Assembly (NCBI GenBank): GCA_011364985.1
Contig: RDOC01000001.1
Location: forward strand, 279,124 to 343,123
Direction of reading: 5' to 3'
Origin: Candidatus Thorarchaeota archaeon
GTDB taxonomy: Archaea > Asgardarchaeota > Thorarchaeia > Thorarchaeales > Thorarchaeaceae
DNA: 64,000 nt
The translations under genes and the position numbers were made by a program. Positions 19,388 through 29,119 of the stretch are shown here, piece after piece. Below the pieces are notes generated by a model, which made no database searches, had not been told where the DNA came from, and saw only the letters and a list, made by a program, of their open reading frames with translations. The first letter of the stretch is position 1, and each line of letters begins with the position of its first letter.

Positions 19388-20443
19388 ATGTATGAAGATT
19401 TAAAGAGAAGGTTTGACATCGAAAAGGTCAGCAGAATCATGGGTGTGGGCAGGGTAAAGGAATTCAGTGTTTACATAGAGAACTCAAAGCCGCTAAACCA
19501 GAAACTCAACGATGGTTTAGGTCACATACAATGGAGACAAATTATCAGAACTGATGACCACGTATTTCTGAAACCAAACTTCACTTTTCCATCATACCGT
19601 TATGGTGTGACGACATCTCCGTGTCTTCTTGAAGCTCTATTAGGAATTCTGAAGAATCGAGCTTCAGAAATAACAATAATAGAATCAAATGGTGGAAACA
19701 ATGTCTTCACAGCTGACGAAGCCTTCAGAGGACATGGCATTCCAAAGCTGTGCAAAGAATTCGGAATAGACGCTGTAAACCTATCAGACTGTCCTTCTAC
19801 AAAGGCTAAGGATAAGATTGGTTCAAGAACGGTAGAAGTGAGCGTACCCAGATTTCTGCCGAATGAAGTGGATTGTTTTGTATGTGTGCCCGTTCTGAAG
19901 GTACATGCAATGACCTTGGTTTCGCTGGGAATCAAGAACCTGTGGGGGTGTCATCCAAATCCCATGAGATGCCTCTATCACGAGGATATCGACAAGAAAC
20001 TTGCGCTTCTCACCAAGCTCTGGAATCCGCGAATCTGCATTATAGACGGGACCTATGCACTAGACGGACATGGACCAATGTTTGGCCAACCTGTTGAAAT
20101 GAATCTGCTGATTGTTGGGAACAATGTTGTAGCAAGCGATAGCGTCGGAGCGAGTGTGATGGGCTTCGATCCCCATCACATCAAGCACATAAGAGTGGCG
20201 TCGGAGGAGAAACTCGGTCCTATCGATTTAAGGTCGATTAGAGTAAACACAGATTGGAGAAGGTTCTGCAGGGTTTTCTCGTTCAAGAGAACGCCGCTTG
20301 ATTATTTATCTTTGGTACCATTTCACAGCGAACTTCTTGCAAAGATTATTTTCAACTCACCATTCACTTCCGGGATTCGAAGAATGGTAGACATAATCAG
20401 GACTTCTGACGAAAAGGAAGACCTAAGAGGGTACGTAAATTAA
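19388..20443 (+). CDS. DUF362 family protein
   Basis: A protein of about 351 residues. Family features are an N-terminal KPNF with the following SPCLLEAL, an IIESNGG strand, PVLKVHAMT, SLGIKNLWG, IIDGTYALDGHGP, and ASDSVGASVMGFDP. DUF362 proteins are widespread in anaerobes and often carry ferredoxin domains; this one has none. Its biochemical role is unknown. ATG at 19388 is chosen; a TTG at 19337 would add 17 residues that do not look conserved. It sits among glycosyltransferases, so a part in glycan modification is possible but unproven. Confidence 0.8.
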   Translation: MYEDLKRRFDIEKVSRIMGVGRVKEFSVYIENSKPLNQKLNDGLGHIQWRQIIRTDDHVFLKPNFTFPSYRYGVTTSPCLLEALLGILKNRASEITIIESNGGNNVFTADEAFRGHGIPKLCKEFGIDAVNLSDCPSTKAKDKIGSRTVEVSVPRFLPNEVDCFVCVPVLKVHAMTLVSLGIKNLWGCHPNPMRCLYHEDIDKKLALLTKLWNPRICIIDGTYALDGHGPMFGQPVEMNLLIVGNNVVASDSVGASVMGFDPHHIKHIRVASEEKLGPIDLRSIRVNTDWRRFCRVFSFKRTPLDYLSLVPFHSELLAKIIFNSPFTSGIRRMVDIIRTSDEKEDLRGYVN

Positions 20444-20519
20444 GTAGTAGCTGATCGAATTCTCCTTTTCCATAAAAAGGACTCTAGTTCGAAGACTCTA
20501 ATTGGCGTTCTCTTGAACG
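20280..20519. repeat. 16-bp inverted repeat flanking the end of the DUF362 gene
   Basis: CGTTCAAGAGAACGCC at 20280-20295 has an exact reverse-complement copy at 20504-20519. The unit is itself partly palindromic (GTTC-AAGA-GAAC), so each copy could form a small hairpin. One copy is inside the coding sequence and the other beyond its stop. Confidence 0.6.
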
Positions 20520-20520
20520 C
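20463..20520. terminator. Two tandem hairpins between convergent genes
   Basis: Between the DUF362 stop (20443) and the convergent glycosyltransferase stop (20615) are two perfect stem-loops. TCCTTTT-CCATA-AAAAGGA lies at 20463-20481 and GCGTTC-TCTT-GAACGC at 20505-20520. The first includes a T-run, as expected of an archaeal termination signal. This assignment is inferred from position and symmetry. Confidence 0.45.
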
Positions 20521-20614
20521 ATTCTAGTAGGTGAACATCATAAATGAGTACTGGATTCCGCTCCAACACCAAAATGTCGTTTACTAGGTTTAGCATAGCA
20601 GACAATATGCTCCT

Positions 20615-21835
20615 CTACCGGTATCTTCTCGTAACATTACCCAAGACATTCTTCAGTTCTTCTCCTATTCGCTCAATACTGAGGTTGCGCTCTACAAAAG
20701 ACCTACCGCTCTTGCCCAGAGATGAAACAATGCTTGGATTCTCACTAAGTAATAACACTGATTCTGCAAGAGCAATGTAATCGCCGGGCTTGATTACAAT
20801 GCCAGAGTTTGTTTTGGATACATATATGCCAGGCTGTCCGCTAGAACAGCAAAGAATTGGTTTTCCCATGGCTTGATACTCATAGATCTTGGAGGAGATT
20901 CCTAGCTCAATCGAGCCGTATCCAGACAAGGGTAGGAGTAGAACGTCTGCATCTTTCATTGCTTCGACGACTTCGACTCTCGACACGATCTTCTCAATGA
21001 CCTTCACGTTTGGCAGTCCAAATTCGGATTGCATCCGATTCAGCTGGCTGGCCATCTCACCCCCACCTTGAAGAATGATTTCGATCCCGTCATGCTTGGA
21101 AAGCTCTTGCGCGGCGTCAAAGACTTGGCGAAAATCATAAGCTGGAGAGAAAGCCCCAATATACAGAACCCTGAATCTACTAAGGGGCCGCTTCTGATGG
21201 TCTGTAGATACTTGAAATGATTCCATATTCACGCCTGCCTTGATAACATGAATTGCATTAGATGCTATGCCATACTTGGAAACAACAGCTTTCACATAAC
21301 CGGGACTAATCGGAGTCACTAAGCTGGCAAATCGGTATGCTATCTTTGCCAGAATCTCCCCAGCTCTTCCGATAAGGGATCTCTTGCTTATTCCCAAGTC
21401 GTAGAGAGCTTCGGGCCACAGGTCATCAACATTCATGGCGATAGGACACTTCTTAACCTTTGAAATCATTATTCCTGGAAACATTGCAGTGATATTCGGA
21501 TTTGCAGCCCAAATGACATCGACTTTACCTAAAAAGGGAATAGATAGCATTGATGACAGGATGAATGAAATGAAGAGCACCATACGCTTCGCATACCCCT
21601 CTGATGCCAATGGTGGCACATAAGTCCGGATTAGCCTGAGACCATTGGTGGCTTCAAGAACGAATGCCTTCCTTCGATAGCCCTGCGGAATGTTTCCAGA
21701 AGGATAATGAGGGAAGGCAGATACGACTGTCACATCGCAACCAGCTTTTCGCAGGCCCAATGAAGCATTGAAAGCACGTGTGGCACCTCCGCCCATGTCG
21801 GGAGGAAAGTATTGAGCGATGACTAGCACCCTCAT
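20615..21835 (-). CDS. GT-B glycosyltransferase, WbuB-like family 4
   Basis: A 406-residue enzyme with an N-terminal acceptor domain (QYFPPDMGGGATRA), VLYIGAFSPAYDF at the start of the donor domain, and LGISSKIYEYQAMGKPIL as the donor-binding segment. The last resembles WbuB/fucosaminyltransferase-like members rather than the usual E-x7-E form. It probably adds an amino- or deoxy-sugar. Its ATG overlaps, as ATGA, the stop of a short upstream frame (21832-22086) whose reality is uncertain, and it lies downstream of the glycosyltransferase at 22016-23149. Confidence 0.88.
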   Translation of the reverse strand: MRVLVIAQYFPPDMGGGATRAFNASLGLRKAGCDVTVVSAFPHYPSGNIPQGYRRKAFVLEATNGLRLIRTYVPPLASEGYAKRMVLFISFILSSMLSIPFLGKVDVIWAANPNITAMFPGIMISKVKKCPIAMNVDDLWPEALYDLGISKRSLIGRAGEILAKIAYRFASLVTPISPGYVKAVVSKYGIASNAIHVIKAGVNMESFQVSTDHQKRPLSRFRVLYIGAFSPAYDFRQVFDAAQELSKHDGIEIILQGGGEMASQLNRMQSEFGLPNVKVIEKIVSRVEVVEAMKDADVLLLPLSGYGSIELGISSKIYEYQAMGKPILCCSSGQPGIYVSKTNSGIVIKPGDYIALAESVLLLSENPSIVSSLGKSGRSFVERNLSIERIGEELKNVLGNVTRRYR

Positions 21836-22044
21836 ATTCTGATCACTCCCATTGGACCAATGTAAGGCAAAGATTCGTGATATGGCGCCATTGTTTTTAT
21901 CTTCTTTTTAGGCAAGTTCATGATATCCGAGAAAACTCCTATCATTGCTCTGAGCGAAACGCAATGATAACAGCCTACACTTAAGCTATCCGTATCCACT
22001 GCTAACACGAGCAGGTCATTGTCCAAGAGAGAAATATAAGTCAT
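21832..22044 (-). CDS. Possible small protein, ATGA-coupled to the next gene
   Basis: A short frame lies between two glycosyltransferase genes on the same strand. Its stop overlaps the start of the downstream gene as ATGA, an arrangement common in real operons. A longer version (to 22086) would overlap the upstream gene by 71 bases; ATG at 22044 gives 70 residues and still overlaps by 29. No family is recognised and the composition is not convincing. It may be a decayed gene end or noncoding. Confidence 0.2.
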   Translation of the reverse strand: MTYISLLDNDLLVLAVDTDSLSVGCYHCVSLRAMIGVFSDIMNLPKKKIKTMAPYHESLPYIGPMGVIRI

Positions 22045-23149
22045 TGATGACGGAGGCAATACGTTCAAGACTAAACTCCTTCTCAATCATTTTTCTGGCG
22101 TTTTTGGCAATCTTCTGCGACAATTCTTCATTTTCAAACAGGCTAAAGACGGCGCTTCTGAAACTATCCACTGAGTTCTCAAAAAGGAGTCCATTATGAT
22201 TGTGCTGAACGAATGTAGGAATGTCACCCACCCGTGTGGATATCACTGGAGTTCCTGATGCCATTGCCTCCAGTACCACCGTTGGCATTCCCTCCCAGAA
22301 AGAGGGGAGAACCAACGCATCTGCAGACTTTAGAATTTCAGGAATTTCAGAGTGCTTCCGTTGGCCAAGAAGATCAATCTCAATGGGGTGGCCATTCTTC
22401 TGCAATTCATTTCTAAGCCTAGCAAGCGATGGATAAAGAGATCCTTGGCCAACAAATCTAATTCTAAAACTCTGACCATCCCAATTCCTCTTCTCACGAA
22501 TCCACTGAATGAGAGACCCAACACCCTTCCATCTCTCTAGGTCACCAACATAAAGTAGGGTCTTCTTAGATGCTGCATCCCGTAATGAGAACGAGAATTG
22601 GTCTGTATCAACAACATTCGGAACATAGCAGAGCTTGCAGGTAGGAACATTGTACACAGAAGAGATGGTTTCTAGATCTGTCTTGGACACAGATGCAATC
22701 AGGTCACTCTTGTCAATGGTGAATTGGCCCAAGGAGTGGTCATAGATTTGTTTGACCCATCGTCTTCTTAGAGAGGTTCGATAGGGAGGGTTTCCGACCC
22801 CACCATGTAGTTGAAGCAAAGCCTTTCCTCTCTTCAGGAGTCTTGCCAGTACTGCTTGATTGGATGTGAAATACAGGTATGAATGAATATGAAACACGTC
22901 TGCATCTGACTTACAAAGCTGGCTTAGCATTAAGTTCAGGGGATTGATATTCCAAATAACTGCTGGAGAATAGAACCTGTGATATGTGACACCATTCTTC
23001 TTCGAAACACCGACGCGGCTCAGGTGTCTCGTAGTCGTATACACATGAACGTCGTGCTCCTTCGACTGCATCGTTGATATATTATGGACATATCTCTCAG
23101 ACCCACCCAAGTGTTCTCCGACAAAGGGACAGATATGTGCAAGCCTCAA
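22016..23149 (-). CDS. GT-B glycosyltransferase, family 4 type
   Basis: A 377-residue enzyme starting at the first Rossmann strand (MRLAHICPF) with a GGSERYV acceptor loop. The C-terminal half has LLYVGDLERWKGV and FWEGMPTVVLEAMASGTPVISTRVGD with the conserved E-x7-E. It is predicted to transfer a sugar from a nucleotide donor to a lipid-linked glycan on the cytoplasmic side. It is the first gene of a minus-strand pair with the WbuB-like gene at 20615-21835. Confidence 0.91.
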   Translation of the reverse strand: MRLAHICPFVGEHLGGSERYVHNISTMQSKEHDVHVYTTTRHLSRVGVSKKNGVTYHRFYSPAVIWNINPLNLMLSQLCKSDADVFHIHSYLYFTSNQAVLARLLKRGKALLQLHGGVGNPPYRTSLRRRWVKQIYDHSLGQFTIDKSDLIASVSKTDLETISSVYNVPTCKLCYVPNVVDTDQFSFSLRDAASKKTLLYVGDLERWKGVGSLIQWIREKRNWDGQSFRIRFVGQGSLYPSLARLRNELQKNGHPIEIDLLGQRKHSEIPEILKSADALVLPSFWEGMPTVVLEAMASGTPVISTRVGDIPTFVQHNHNGLLFENSVDSFRSAVFSLFENEELSQKIAKNARKMIEKEFSLERIASVINDLYFSLGQ

Positions 23150-23416
23150 CTAGTATTCTCCATGTGCTAACTTCATTAACCGCGCATTACCAGTGCTAAC
23201 AGCTTTGTGCAATCATCTCCGAAGGTACAATTAAGTCTTGTTGGAAGCACTCCGTTTTTGCAGACAATACATCAGGAAGTTGGGTTTAGCGGCAAGCTAA
23301 TACGCTTGAATGCTTTTGAAGCTTGAATCATTAGGAAATGATAAGTGTGGGATTTGGCGTCTGCATATTCCAACCTAGAAGATACTCAGCCGAGCTGGAT
23401 GAGAGGCGATGCATAA

Positions 23417-25972
23417 TTGGAGAATGAACAAGGAATGGTATCAATCGCGTCGGATGCTCTGGTCAGGTTCCATAATCCAGTGAAGCTCATTCTTCTGTTT
23501 CTTGTTTCATTTCTTGTGTATTTCACCATGAGAGATTCTTCTTGGCCTCTAGCTCAAATGCTGTTAGGAATTCCAGCTGGACTTGTTTCCATTCTTCTCC
23601 TGCCAGGTATAGTTGCGTCAAGAATACTGATTCCTTTGAAATACCAAAACCTTGGAACATCTGTGTTCCTTGGGCTGGTAATTCAGATGCTCCTTATGCA
23701 ACTACGATTTTTGTTGAGCTTCTTCTATTTCGCTACTCCCCCAATAAAGATCTGGGTTTTTGGAGGCAATTTATTTCTTCTAGTGCTGGGTGCGACTGTT
23801 CTCCAGTTGAAGAATGATTATGGCTGCTTGAAGACACCCATCAGATTCAACTATGGATGGCAATTTGCTATTCTTCTGGCAGTTTCACTAATCCTGAGGT
23901 TTGTTCTGCTGAGCCAGGTCCAAGGATCAATTTCACCAGACTCCGCACTTTATGCCGATTTTGCACGGCAGTTGGTCAATGGAAAATACGATTCGCTTGT
24001 CCTCAATGATTCTGCAGTAGTCGAATTGAGAGAAGGATTTGACTACATGGCGCATCATGCGTTCACTTATGTCTTTGCCCTGTCATATCTCCTCATCGAA
24101 CCATCAACATCAGGGCCCATATTCATATTGGTCGTCATTGGAGTGTCGGTTCTGTTTCCAATATTTGAGATCGGCAAGGACTTATTCGGCGAGAGAGCGG
24201 CACTCTGGATTTGCGGATTGGTTTCTGTTCATCCTCTTTTTGTTTTTCATTCAGTTGTAGGATATGGTCCAGAAATCACAAGTCTGCTGTATGTATTGTA
24301 TGCAGTCCTCTTATTGAGGGATGAGAGGAGCACAATTCTGAGCTTGGTCATGGCTGGAGTCCTAGTGGGTCTTGTGGATGTGACGTGGTACGCGAATTTC
24401 TACATTATATGCTTCATGCTACCTGTTGCGGCTATTCTCCAGCATTTCTGGTCAGGAAAACAGAACATGAGATTCGTATTGCTTCTTCCAATTGTCCTGA
24501 TAGCGAGATTGTACTATCTCAATGCGCCTATCTTCATGTTGTTGTGGGCGGCAATCTTTAGTCTAATCCTTCTTGGAAGAGGTACTCTGGATTGGGAGAT
24601 TCAGAAACCAGTTTCCTTCTATGCAGCTCTTCTTATCATGACAGTTGTATTCCGTTTTCCTTTGCAGATTGTTTCAGAATCGATTCCTAGCGGCATACGT
24701 AATCTCGAAGCGCCATCCTTTCTATCTGCACTGCTGGTCACAGACTGGACTGGAAAGATGTTACAATTCATGTTCTTTCTTACTTGGCATTTGGGTCCAG
24801 TCATACTAATCATCCTTATTTCAACACTCATTGCAACTAGGAATAAGAATACAATTGGTCTTTCAATACTGGGTATGGTAGTCGCCTTCGGAACATTCGT
24901 TGTTCTAGGGACAATACCAGAGAGTCTTAAGATCATCTACTTCTACTCTGATTCTAGGTTCTTCATTCTGGCTGTGCTGCTATTCATATTTGCAGCCGGG
25001 GAGTTCTTCCGTAGACTATCTGCAACGCATCAAATCCATATACCTCGTATTGGCCAACTTCGAAGAGGAACTGTAGCAGTTCTGACTTTGTCGGCCATTG
25101 TCATTGGTTTCATTCCAGCATATCAGATGTATCCATCAGGACTTAGTTTAATCCACATGGAAGATAGATACGGATGGGATGGGTTTCAGGCAATTGTAGA
25201 AGACCTTGGAGATGAGGACTCCATATTCCTTGCAAATAGGGTAAGAGAGTTCTCATGGCTTACAGGAAGAAAGTGCGTCTTTCTGGCGTTCACTGACACT
25301 GCCCTACCCAATTCAAATGCCACTTCAGAGATCATGTCGTTGACGGGAGAATTCTCTGTTGATTTTTTGATTATAGATATGTATACCACAACAAGATGGC
25401 AGACGTTAATCTTTCTCCTACATCAATCAATGGAGATCGGAGATTCGGTCTTACTCAACGGCTCAATAATCCCTGAATGTGTTGGGGAAGGAACCTTCGG
25501 ACCTGTCCAGTCATTGACTCTTGTTGTGCAAAATGAACCAAATGATGCGGGTAGATTCTCAAGAATCTTCAAAGTTGATGAGAGCTATTTCTCATTGAAT
25601 CAATCAATATCGGTAGTGGATCCAGGCTGGGAGGCTTCGGACAACGGAGAAATTCTGAACCAATCCGATAATGCACAAGTGATCATCGGAGCTGAAGCTT
25701 CACAAACGATTATTCACCGTGATGTTAGTCTCAATCTCTTGCCAGAAACAGGATTCATTCTATTCAGTATAGATGAGATAGACGCAAATGTGACATCAAT
25801 TGAAATGCTTTCAGACAATAATAGCTTAATTGGCCATGGCGAACGAATCGCCGAGGGACTCTTCATATGCTACCACGGAGAGGAACTCATCAATGACATT
25901 CGGATAACTGTTGAGGGCGAAGCTGGAGAATCTGTTGTGATTGAGTCAATCTCATTCTGGACTGACGACTAG
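23417..25972 (+). CDS. GT-C-like membrane glycosyltransferase
   Basis: An 851-residue protein with hydrophobic segments over residues ~25-565 and an extracytoplasmic C-terminal domain of about 290 residues. A SPDSALYADFARQL loop near residue 175 carries Asp residues in the first large outer loop, as in GT39/ArnT-type enzymes that use polyprenyl-phosphate sugars. A TTG start at 23417 and an ATG at 23435 are both possible. It precedes the SDR gene at 26198 on the same strand. The donor and acceptor are unknown. Confidence 0.75.
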   Translation: MENEQGMVSIASDALVRFHNPVKLILLFLVSFLVYFTMRDSSWPLAQMLLGIPAGLVSILLLPGIVASRILIPLKYQNLGTSVFLGLVIQMLLMQLRFLLSFFYFATPPIKIWVFGGNLFLLVLGATVLQLKNDYGCLKTPIRFNYGWQFAILLAVSLILRFVLLSQVQGSISPDSALYADFARQLVNGKYDSLVLNDSAVVELREGFDYMAHHAFTYVFALSYLLIEPSTSGPIFILVVIGVSVLFPIFEIGKDLFGERAALWICGLVSVHPLFVFHSVVGYGPEITSLLYVLYAVLLLRDERSTILSLVMAGVLVGLVDVTWYANFYIICFMLPVAAILQHFWSGKQNMRFVLLLPIVLIARLYYLNAPIFMLLWAAIFSLILLGRGTLDWEIQKPVSFYAALLIMTVVFRFPLQIVSESIPSGIRNLEAPSFLSALLVTDWTGKMLQFMFFLTWHLGPVILIILISTLIATRNKNTIGLSILGMVVAFGTFVVLGTIPESLKIIYFYSDSRFFILAVLLFIFAAGEFFRRLSATHQIHIPRIGQLRRGTVAVLTLSAIVIGFIPAYQMYPSGLSLIHMEDRYGWDGFQAIVEDLGDEDSIFLANRVREFSWLTGRKCVFLAFTDTALPNSNATSEIMSLTGEFSVDFLIIDMYTTTRWQTLIFLLHQSMEIGDSVLLNGSIIPECVGEGTFGPVQSLTLVVQNEPNDAGRFSRIFKVDESYFSLNQSISVVDPGWEASDNGEILNQSDNAQVIIGAEASQTIIHRDVSLNLLPETGFILFSIDEIDANVTSIEMLSDNNSLIGHGERIAEGLFICYHGEELINDIRITVEGEAGESVVIESISFWTDD

Positions 25973-26197
25973 GGAACACTCATGTTGCTCTCACAAAGAT
26001 TCCTAAACATGGAAGATGGCCCTGAGGGATTTTAAGTGGTAATTCGGCATTATTGTCTTCGTTGTCCTCTGTACCATCTAATTGGGTCAATTCTAATGTG
26101 TGATAAGAGAGATTAAAAGGAAAATGAAGTGCGACGCAAAGGAGTACAAGTGCAATCAGTTTTTGACACCACATAGGAAGCACATACCAATAGGAGT

Positions 26198-27166
26198 ATG
26201 GACAACTTGAAGGAGCTTAATGGCGCAAGAACCCTTGTGACCGGGGGTGCTGGGTTTATCGGATCACATATTGTGGATGGCCTGATTGAACAGGATGCAG
26301 AAGTCATTGTCTTGGACGACATGAGTAATGGAGATCTGAAGAATATAGCAAGGTGGGAAGACAATAAGCGACTCAAACTCATCAAGGGCGACATTCGAAA
26401 TCAGGAGACTGTGAGGAATGCGATTCGAGATGTTGAGTATCTTTTTCATCAAGCCGCAAGGGTGAGTGTGCCCTACTCGGTGAGGAACCCTCACCTTGTG
26501 CTAGAGGTCAATGTCATGGGAACAACAGTACTCCTAGAAGAGAGCCGCAAAGCTGACGTGGAGAAGATAGTGGTGGCCTCGTCCTCATCGGTATATGGAG
26601 ATACTCCTACATTGCCAAAAGTGGAAACCATGTGTACAAACCCCATCTCTCCGTACGGCGTTTCCAAACTCGCACAAGAGCAACTTGGAAAAGCATTTCA
26701 TGAAACATACAACATGAATATTACATCTTTGAGATACTTCAATGTCTATGGCCCAAGGCAAAGAGGAGGGAGCTATGCAGGAGTCATTTCTATATTCTTC
26801 AAAAAGGCATTTGAGAATCAGGCCCTCCCCATTTTTGGGGATGGAACGAGTACTAGAGACTTCACCTATGTGGAAGACGTGGTTCAGGCCAATCTCCTTG
26901 CGGCTGCCAAGCCCGTCTCGAAAGGCAGAATATACAATGTCGCAAGAGGCGAACAAACCTCTATCGATGGATTGACCGATGAGATAATCAGGTTGAGCTC
27001 TTCAAAGTCCAAGAAGGAATACCTTGCATCTAGACCAGGAGACATTCATGACAGTCTTGCAGACTTAACACTAATTTGCAGAGAGTTGGGATACGACCCG
27101 AAATATGGCATATCCGAGGGACTAAGAAAGACCTTCAACTGGATTAGCAATGAATTACAGCTCTAG
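26198..27166 (+). CDS. UDP-glucose 4-epimerase-like SDR
   Basis: A 322-residue extended SDR with GGAGFIG near residues 18-24, the catalytic YGVSK, ASSSSVYGD, RYFNVYGPRQ and a later FGDGTSTRDFTYVEDV. This motif set is typical of archaeal UDP-glucose/UDP-N-acetylglucosamine 4-epimerases, which interconvert gluco and galacto nucleotide sugars with tightly bound NAD. The ATG follows an AGGAG ribosome-binding site at 26192. It probably supplies a galacto-configured donor to the surrounding glycosyltransferases. Confidence 0.9.
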   Translation: MDNLKELNGARTLVTGGAGFIGSHIVDGLIEQDAEVIVLDDMSNGDLKNIARWEDNKRLKLIKGDIRNQETVRNAIRDVEYLFHQAARVSVPYSVRNPHLVLEVNVMGTTVLLEESRKADVEKIVVASSSSVYGDTPTLPKVETMCTNPISPYGVSKLAQEQLGKAFHETYNMNITSLRYFNVYGPRQRGGSYAGVISIFFKKAFENQALPIFGDGTSTRDFTYVEDVVQANLLAAAKPVSKGRIYNVARGEQTSIDGLTDEIIRLSSSKSKKEYLASRPGDIHDSLADLTLICRELGYDPKYGISEGLRKTFNWISNELQL

Positions 27167-27263
27167 TAGCTGAGCAGTGTGTGTGGCACACTCGAAATGA
27201 GGTTTTCAACCTCAGAAAGACATTTCTTTGGAAGCTGGGCAGGAAAGGAAGGCCAAATGAGGA

Positions 27264-28295
27264 TTGACGTTGCGCGATCTGCTATTCCTATCTCACAACA
27301 TTCGACATCCGCGCTGTGAGTATCTTGTGCGCAGCCTTTGTGATGGCTTCAATGTCGTCGCACCCCGTTTCTCAATGGCTCAAAGCAACAGACTTTCTCT
27401 GAGCTCGCGGTCAGCCTCAAATATGTTCAATCTCGGTCTTTCAGCCATGGTACGTAAGATACCAATGCATCTTGATGGCATCGATGTGTTCATTACACCT
27501 TTCATGCGAAATGCTACTTTCGTCCATGACTATCACGTCCCGCTTGTCCCGGAATTGATTTGGCTTGGATACTTGCCAGTTGCAGCTATTGCCCGAGCAC
27601 TCCTTCCTGACAGTATCAGACAAGCAAAGGCCATTATCTCACCAAATTGGCGAATGCTCTCACATGCCTCTGAATACGCAAGGTTGCCTGACTTCTATGT
27701 CGTTCCTAACTATCCTCTAAAGAGATTTTACATTGATATCTCTATCGAGAAGGCGAGGCTCGAGCTGGATCTGCCGCAGGACAAGCAGATCGTCCTCTTT
27801 GTTGGGGGAGGAAGGCTGAGAGAGATCTATGGCATCGACCTGCTGATTGATGCTTGGAGAGAGGTGCATAGGCAGAAGCCAGACGCACGCCTCTATATAC
27901 TGGGACCCAAACACAAAGTCGGGCTAACAGCAAGCGAATTCAAAGACCTTGCAAAGAAAGAGCTCATTTTTCCAGGGACTATCCCGCACAAGGAGATTCC
28001 AATCTGGATCGCCTCCGCCGACTTGTGCGTGTCGCAGCGTACGCGAGGCTTTCCTGTTGAGTTCTACAACATCTATGACAGCTTGAAACTGTCTGAGTAC
28101 GCGCTGTTTGAGAAACCAATTGTGGCTGCCGGATACTCACCAGGAAAGGACTATATCTCAACTGATACGAGAACTGAGCTGTATGCAAGAGGCATCGTGG
28201 AAGGGCTGAATGGTGGTGCTCCAAAGCCGATTCCGCATTATTGGGAGGAGAATATTCCAACCCTAAAGAAGGCATATGAAGCTCTACAGAGTTAG
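27264..28295 (+). CDS. GT-B glycosyltransferase, divergent
   Basis: A 343-residue glycosyltransferase. The N-terminal half is short and lacks the usual GG acceptor loop, while the C-terminal half has VLFVGGGRLREIYGIDLL and a donor region around SLKLSEYALFEKPIVAAG. It resembles family-4 enzymes with an abbreviated acceptor domain. The TTG start at 27264 follows an ATGAGGA ribosome-binding site; the nearby ATG at 27257 is in another frame. It is transcribed with the epimerase before it and ends four bases from the convergent GT2 gene. Confidence 0.8.
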   Translation: MTLRDLLFLSHNIRHPRCEYLVRSLCDGFNVVAPRFSMAQSNRLSLSSRSASNMFNLGLSAMVRKIPMHLDGIDVFITPFMRNATFVHDYHVPLVPELIWLGYLPVAAIARALLPDSIRQAKAIISPNWRMLSHASEYARLPDFYVVPNYPLKRFYIDISIEKARLELDLPQDKQIVLFVGGGRLREIYGIDLLIDAWREVHRQKPDARLYILGPKHKVGLTASEFKDLAKKELIFPGTIPHKEIPIWIASADLCVSQRTRGFPVEFYNIYDSLKLSEYALFEKPIVAAGYSPGKDYISTDTRTELYARGIVEGLNGGAPKPIPHYWEENIPTLKKAYEALQS

Positions 28296-28299
28296 AGGC

Positions 28300-29010
28300 C
28301 TAGTTGGCCAAGAGAAGTCGAAGATACGCCCTAATTGTTCTAGGTACATTCATCTTACTGGCTCCACGCTTCAGGCCGTAGTCTAGACAAATTGGATATT
28401 CGAATGGCCTTGCTCCGACACTCTGCAATCGGAGAAGTACCAAGACCGCCGAGGTGAACTCGCGAGTATTGATGAAGTTCCCGCCAAACTTCTCAATCGC
28501 CTTTTTCAACACGGCATAGCGAATGCATCTGAATCCAGATGTGTTGTCGCGCACCTTACTCCCTTTCATCCTGATGAGCATGTTGATTCCCCAGCTGAGA
28601 GTACGTCGAGAGAGAGGAAGATTGAGTTGTTCTCCGCCAGCAACATATCTTGAAGCAACGACAATGTCATAGCCCGAATTCAGTATCTTAAGCATGGGAA
28701 CGATAAGTTGCGGATCATGGGTCAAGTCTGAGTCCATGGTCACAACGGCAGAATCCTCTTTGCCCTCCCTAGCAATGTGAATAAGGCCAGTACGAAGGGC
28801 GCCCCCAAGTCCTTTATTCACGTCATGGTCTATGACAGTAATGGGCATTTCTTTGGCGAATTCTCTGGCGATTTCGCCTGTTCTATCAGAGGAGCCATCA
28901 TTTACGAGGACTATCTCGTATTCAATGGGCACTTGAGCTATTGCCTTGAGCAGATCAGGCAAGTTCTCCTCTTCATTGTAGGCAGGAAGCATATAGTATA
29001 CAAGTGTCAT
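28300..29010 (-). CDS. GT2 polyprenyl-phosphate sugar synthase (DPM-like)
   Basis: A 236-residue GT-A enzyme with PAYNEEENL at the N terminus, VNDGSSDRTG for nucleotide binding and MDSDLTHDP as the DxD metal site. There is no membrane domain, as in short dolichol-phosphate mannose/glucose synthases. Such enzymes load a sugar from a nucleotide onto a polyprenyl phosphate, which GT-C enzymes then use outside the membrane. It is followed upstream on the same strand by two giant membrane proteins of the GT-C type (29120 and 31379), which makes it a likely donor supplier for them. Confidence 0.88.
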   Translation of the reverse strand: MTLVYYMLPAYNEEENLPDLLKAIAQVPIEYEIVLVNDGSSDRTGEIAREFAKEMPITVIDHDVNKGLGGALRTGLIHIAREGKEDSAVVTMDSDLTHDPQLIVPMLKILNSGYDIVVASRYVAGGEQLNLPLSRRTLSWGINMLIRMKGSKVRDNTSGFRCIRYAVLKKAIEKFGGNFINTREFTSAVLVLLRLQSVGARPFEYPICLDYGLKRGASKMNVPRTIRAYLRLLLAN

Positions 29011-29119
29011 TGGGATAATCCCCCAAATAGATCAGGAGAATTACTGGGTTCTTTGGAGGGCCTTATGCAAATCTCGCTACGTAATAAATTCCTCTTAAGA
29101 ATGGAACTACACATACAGA

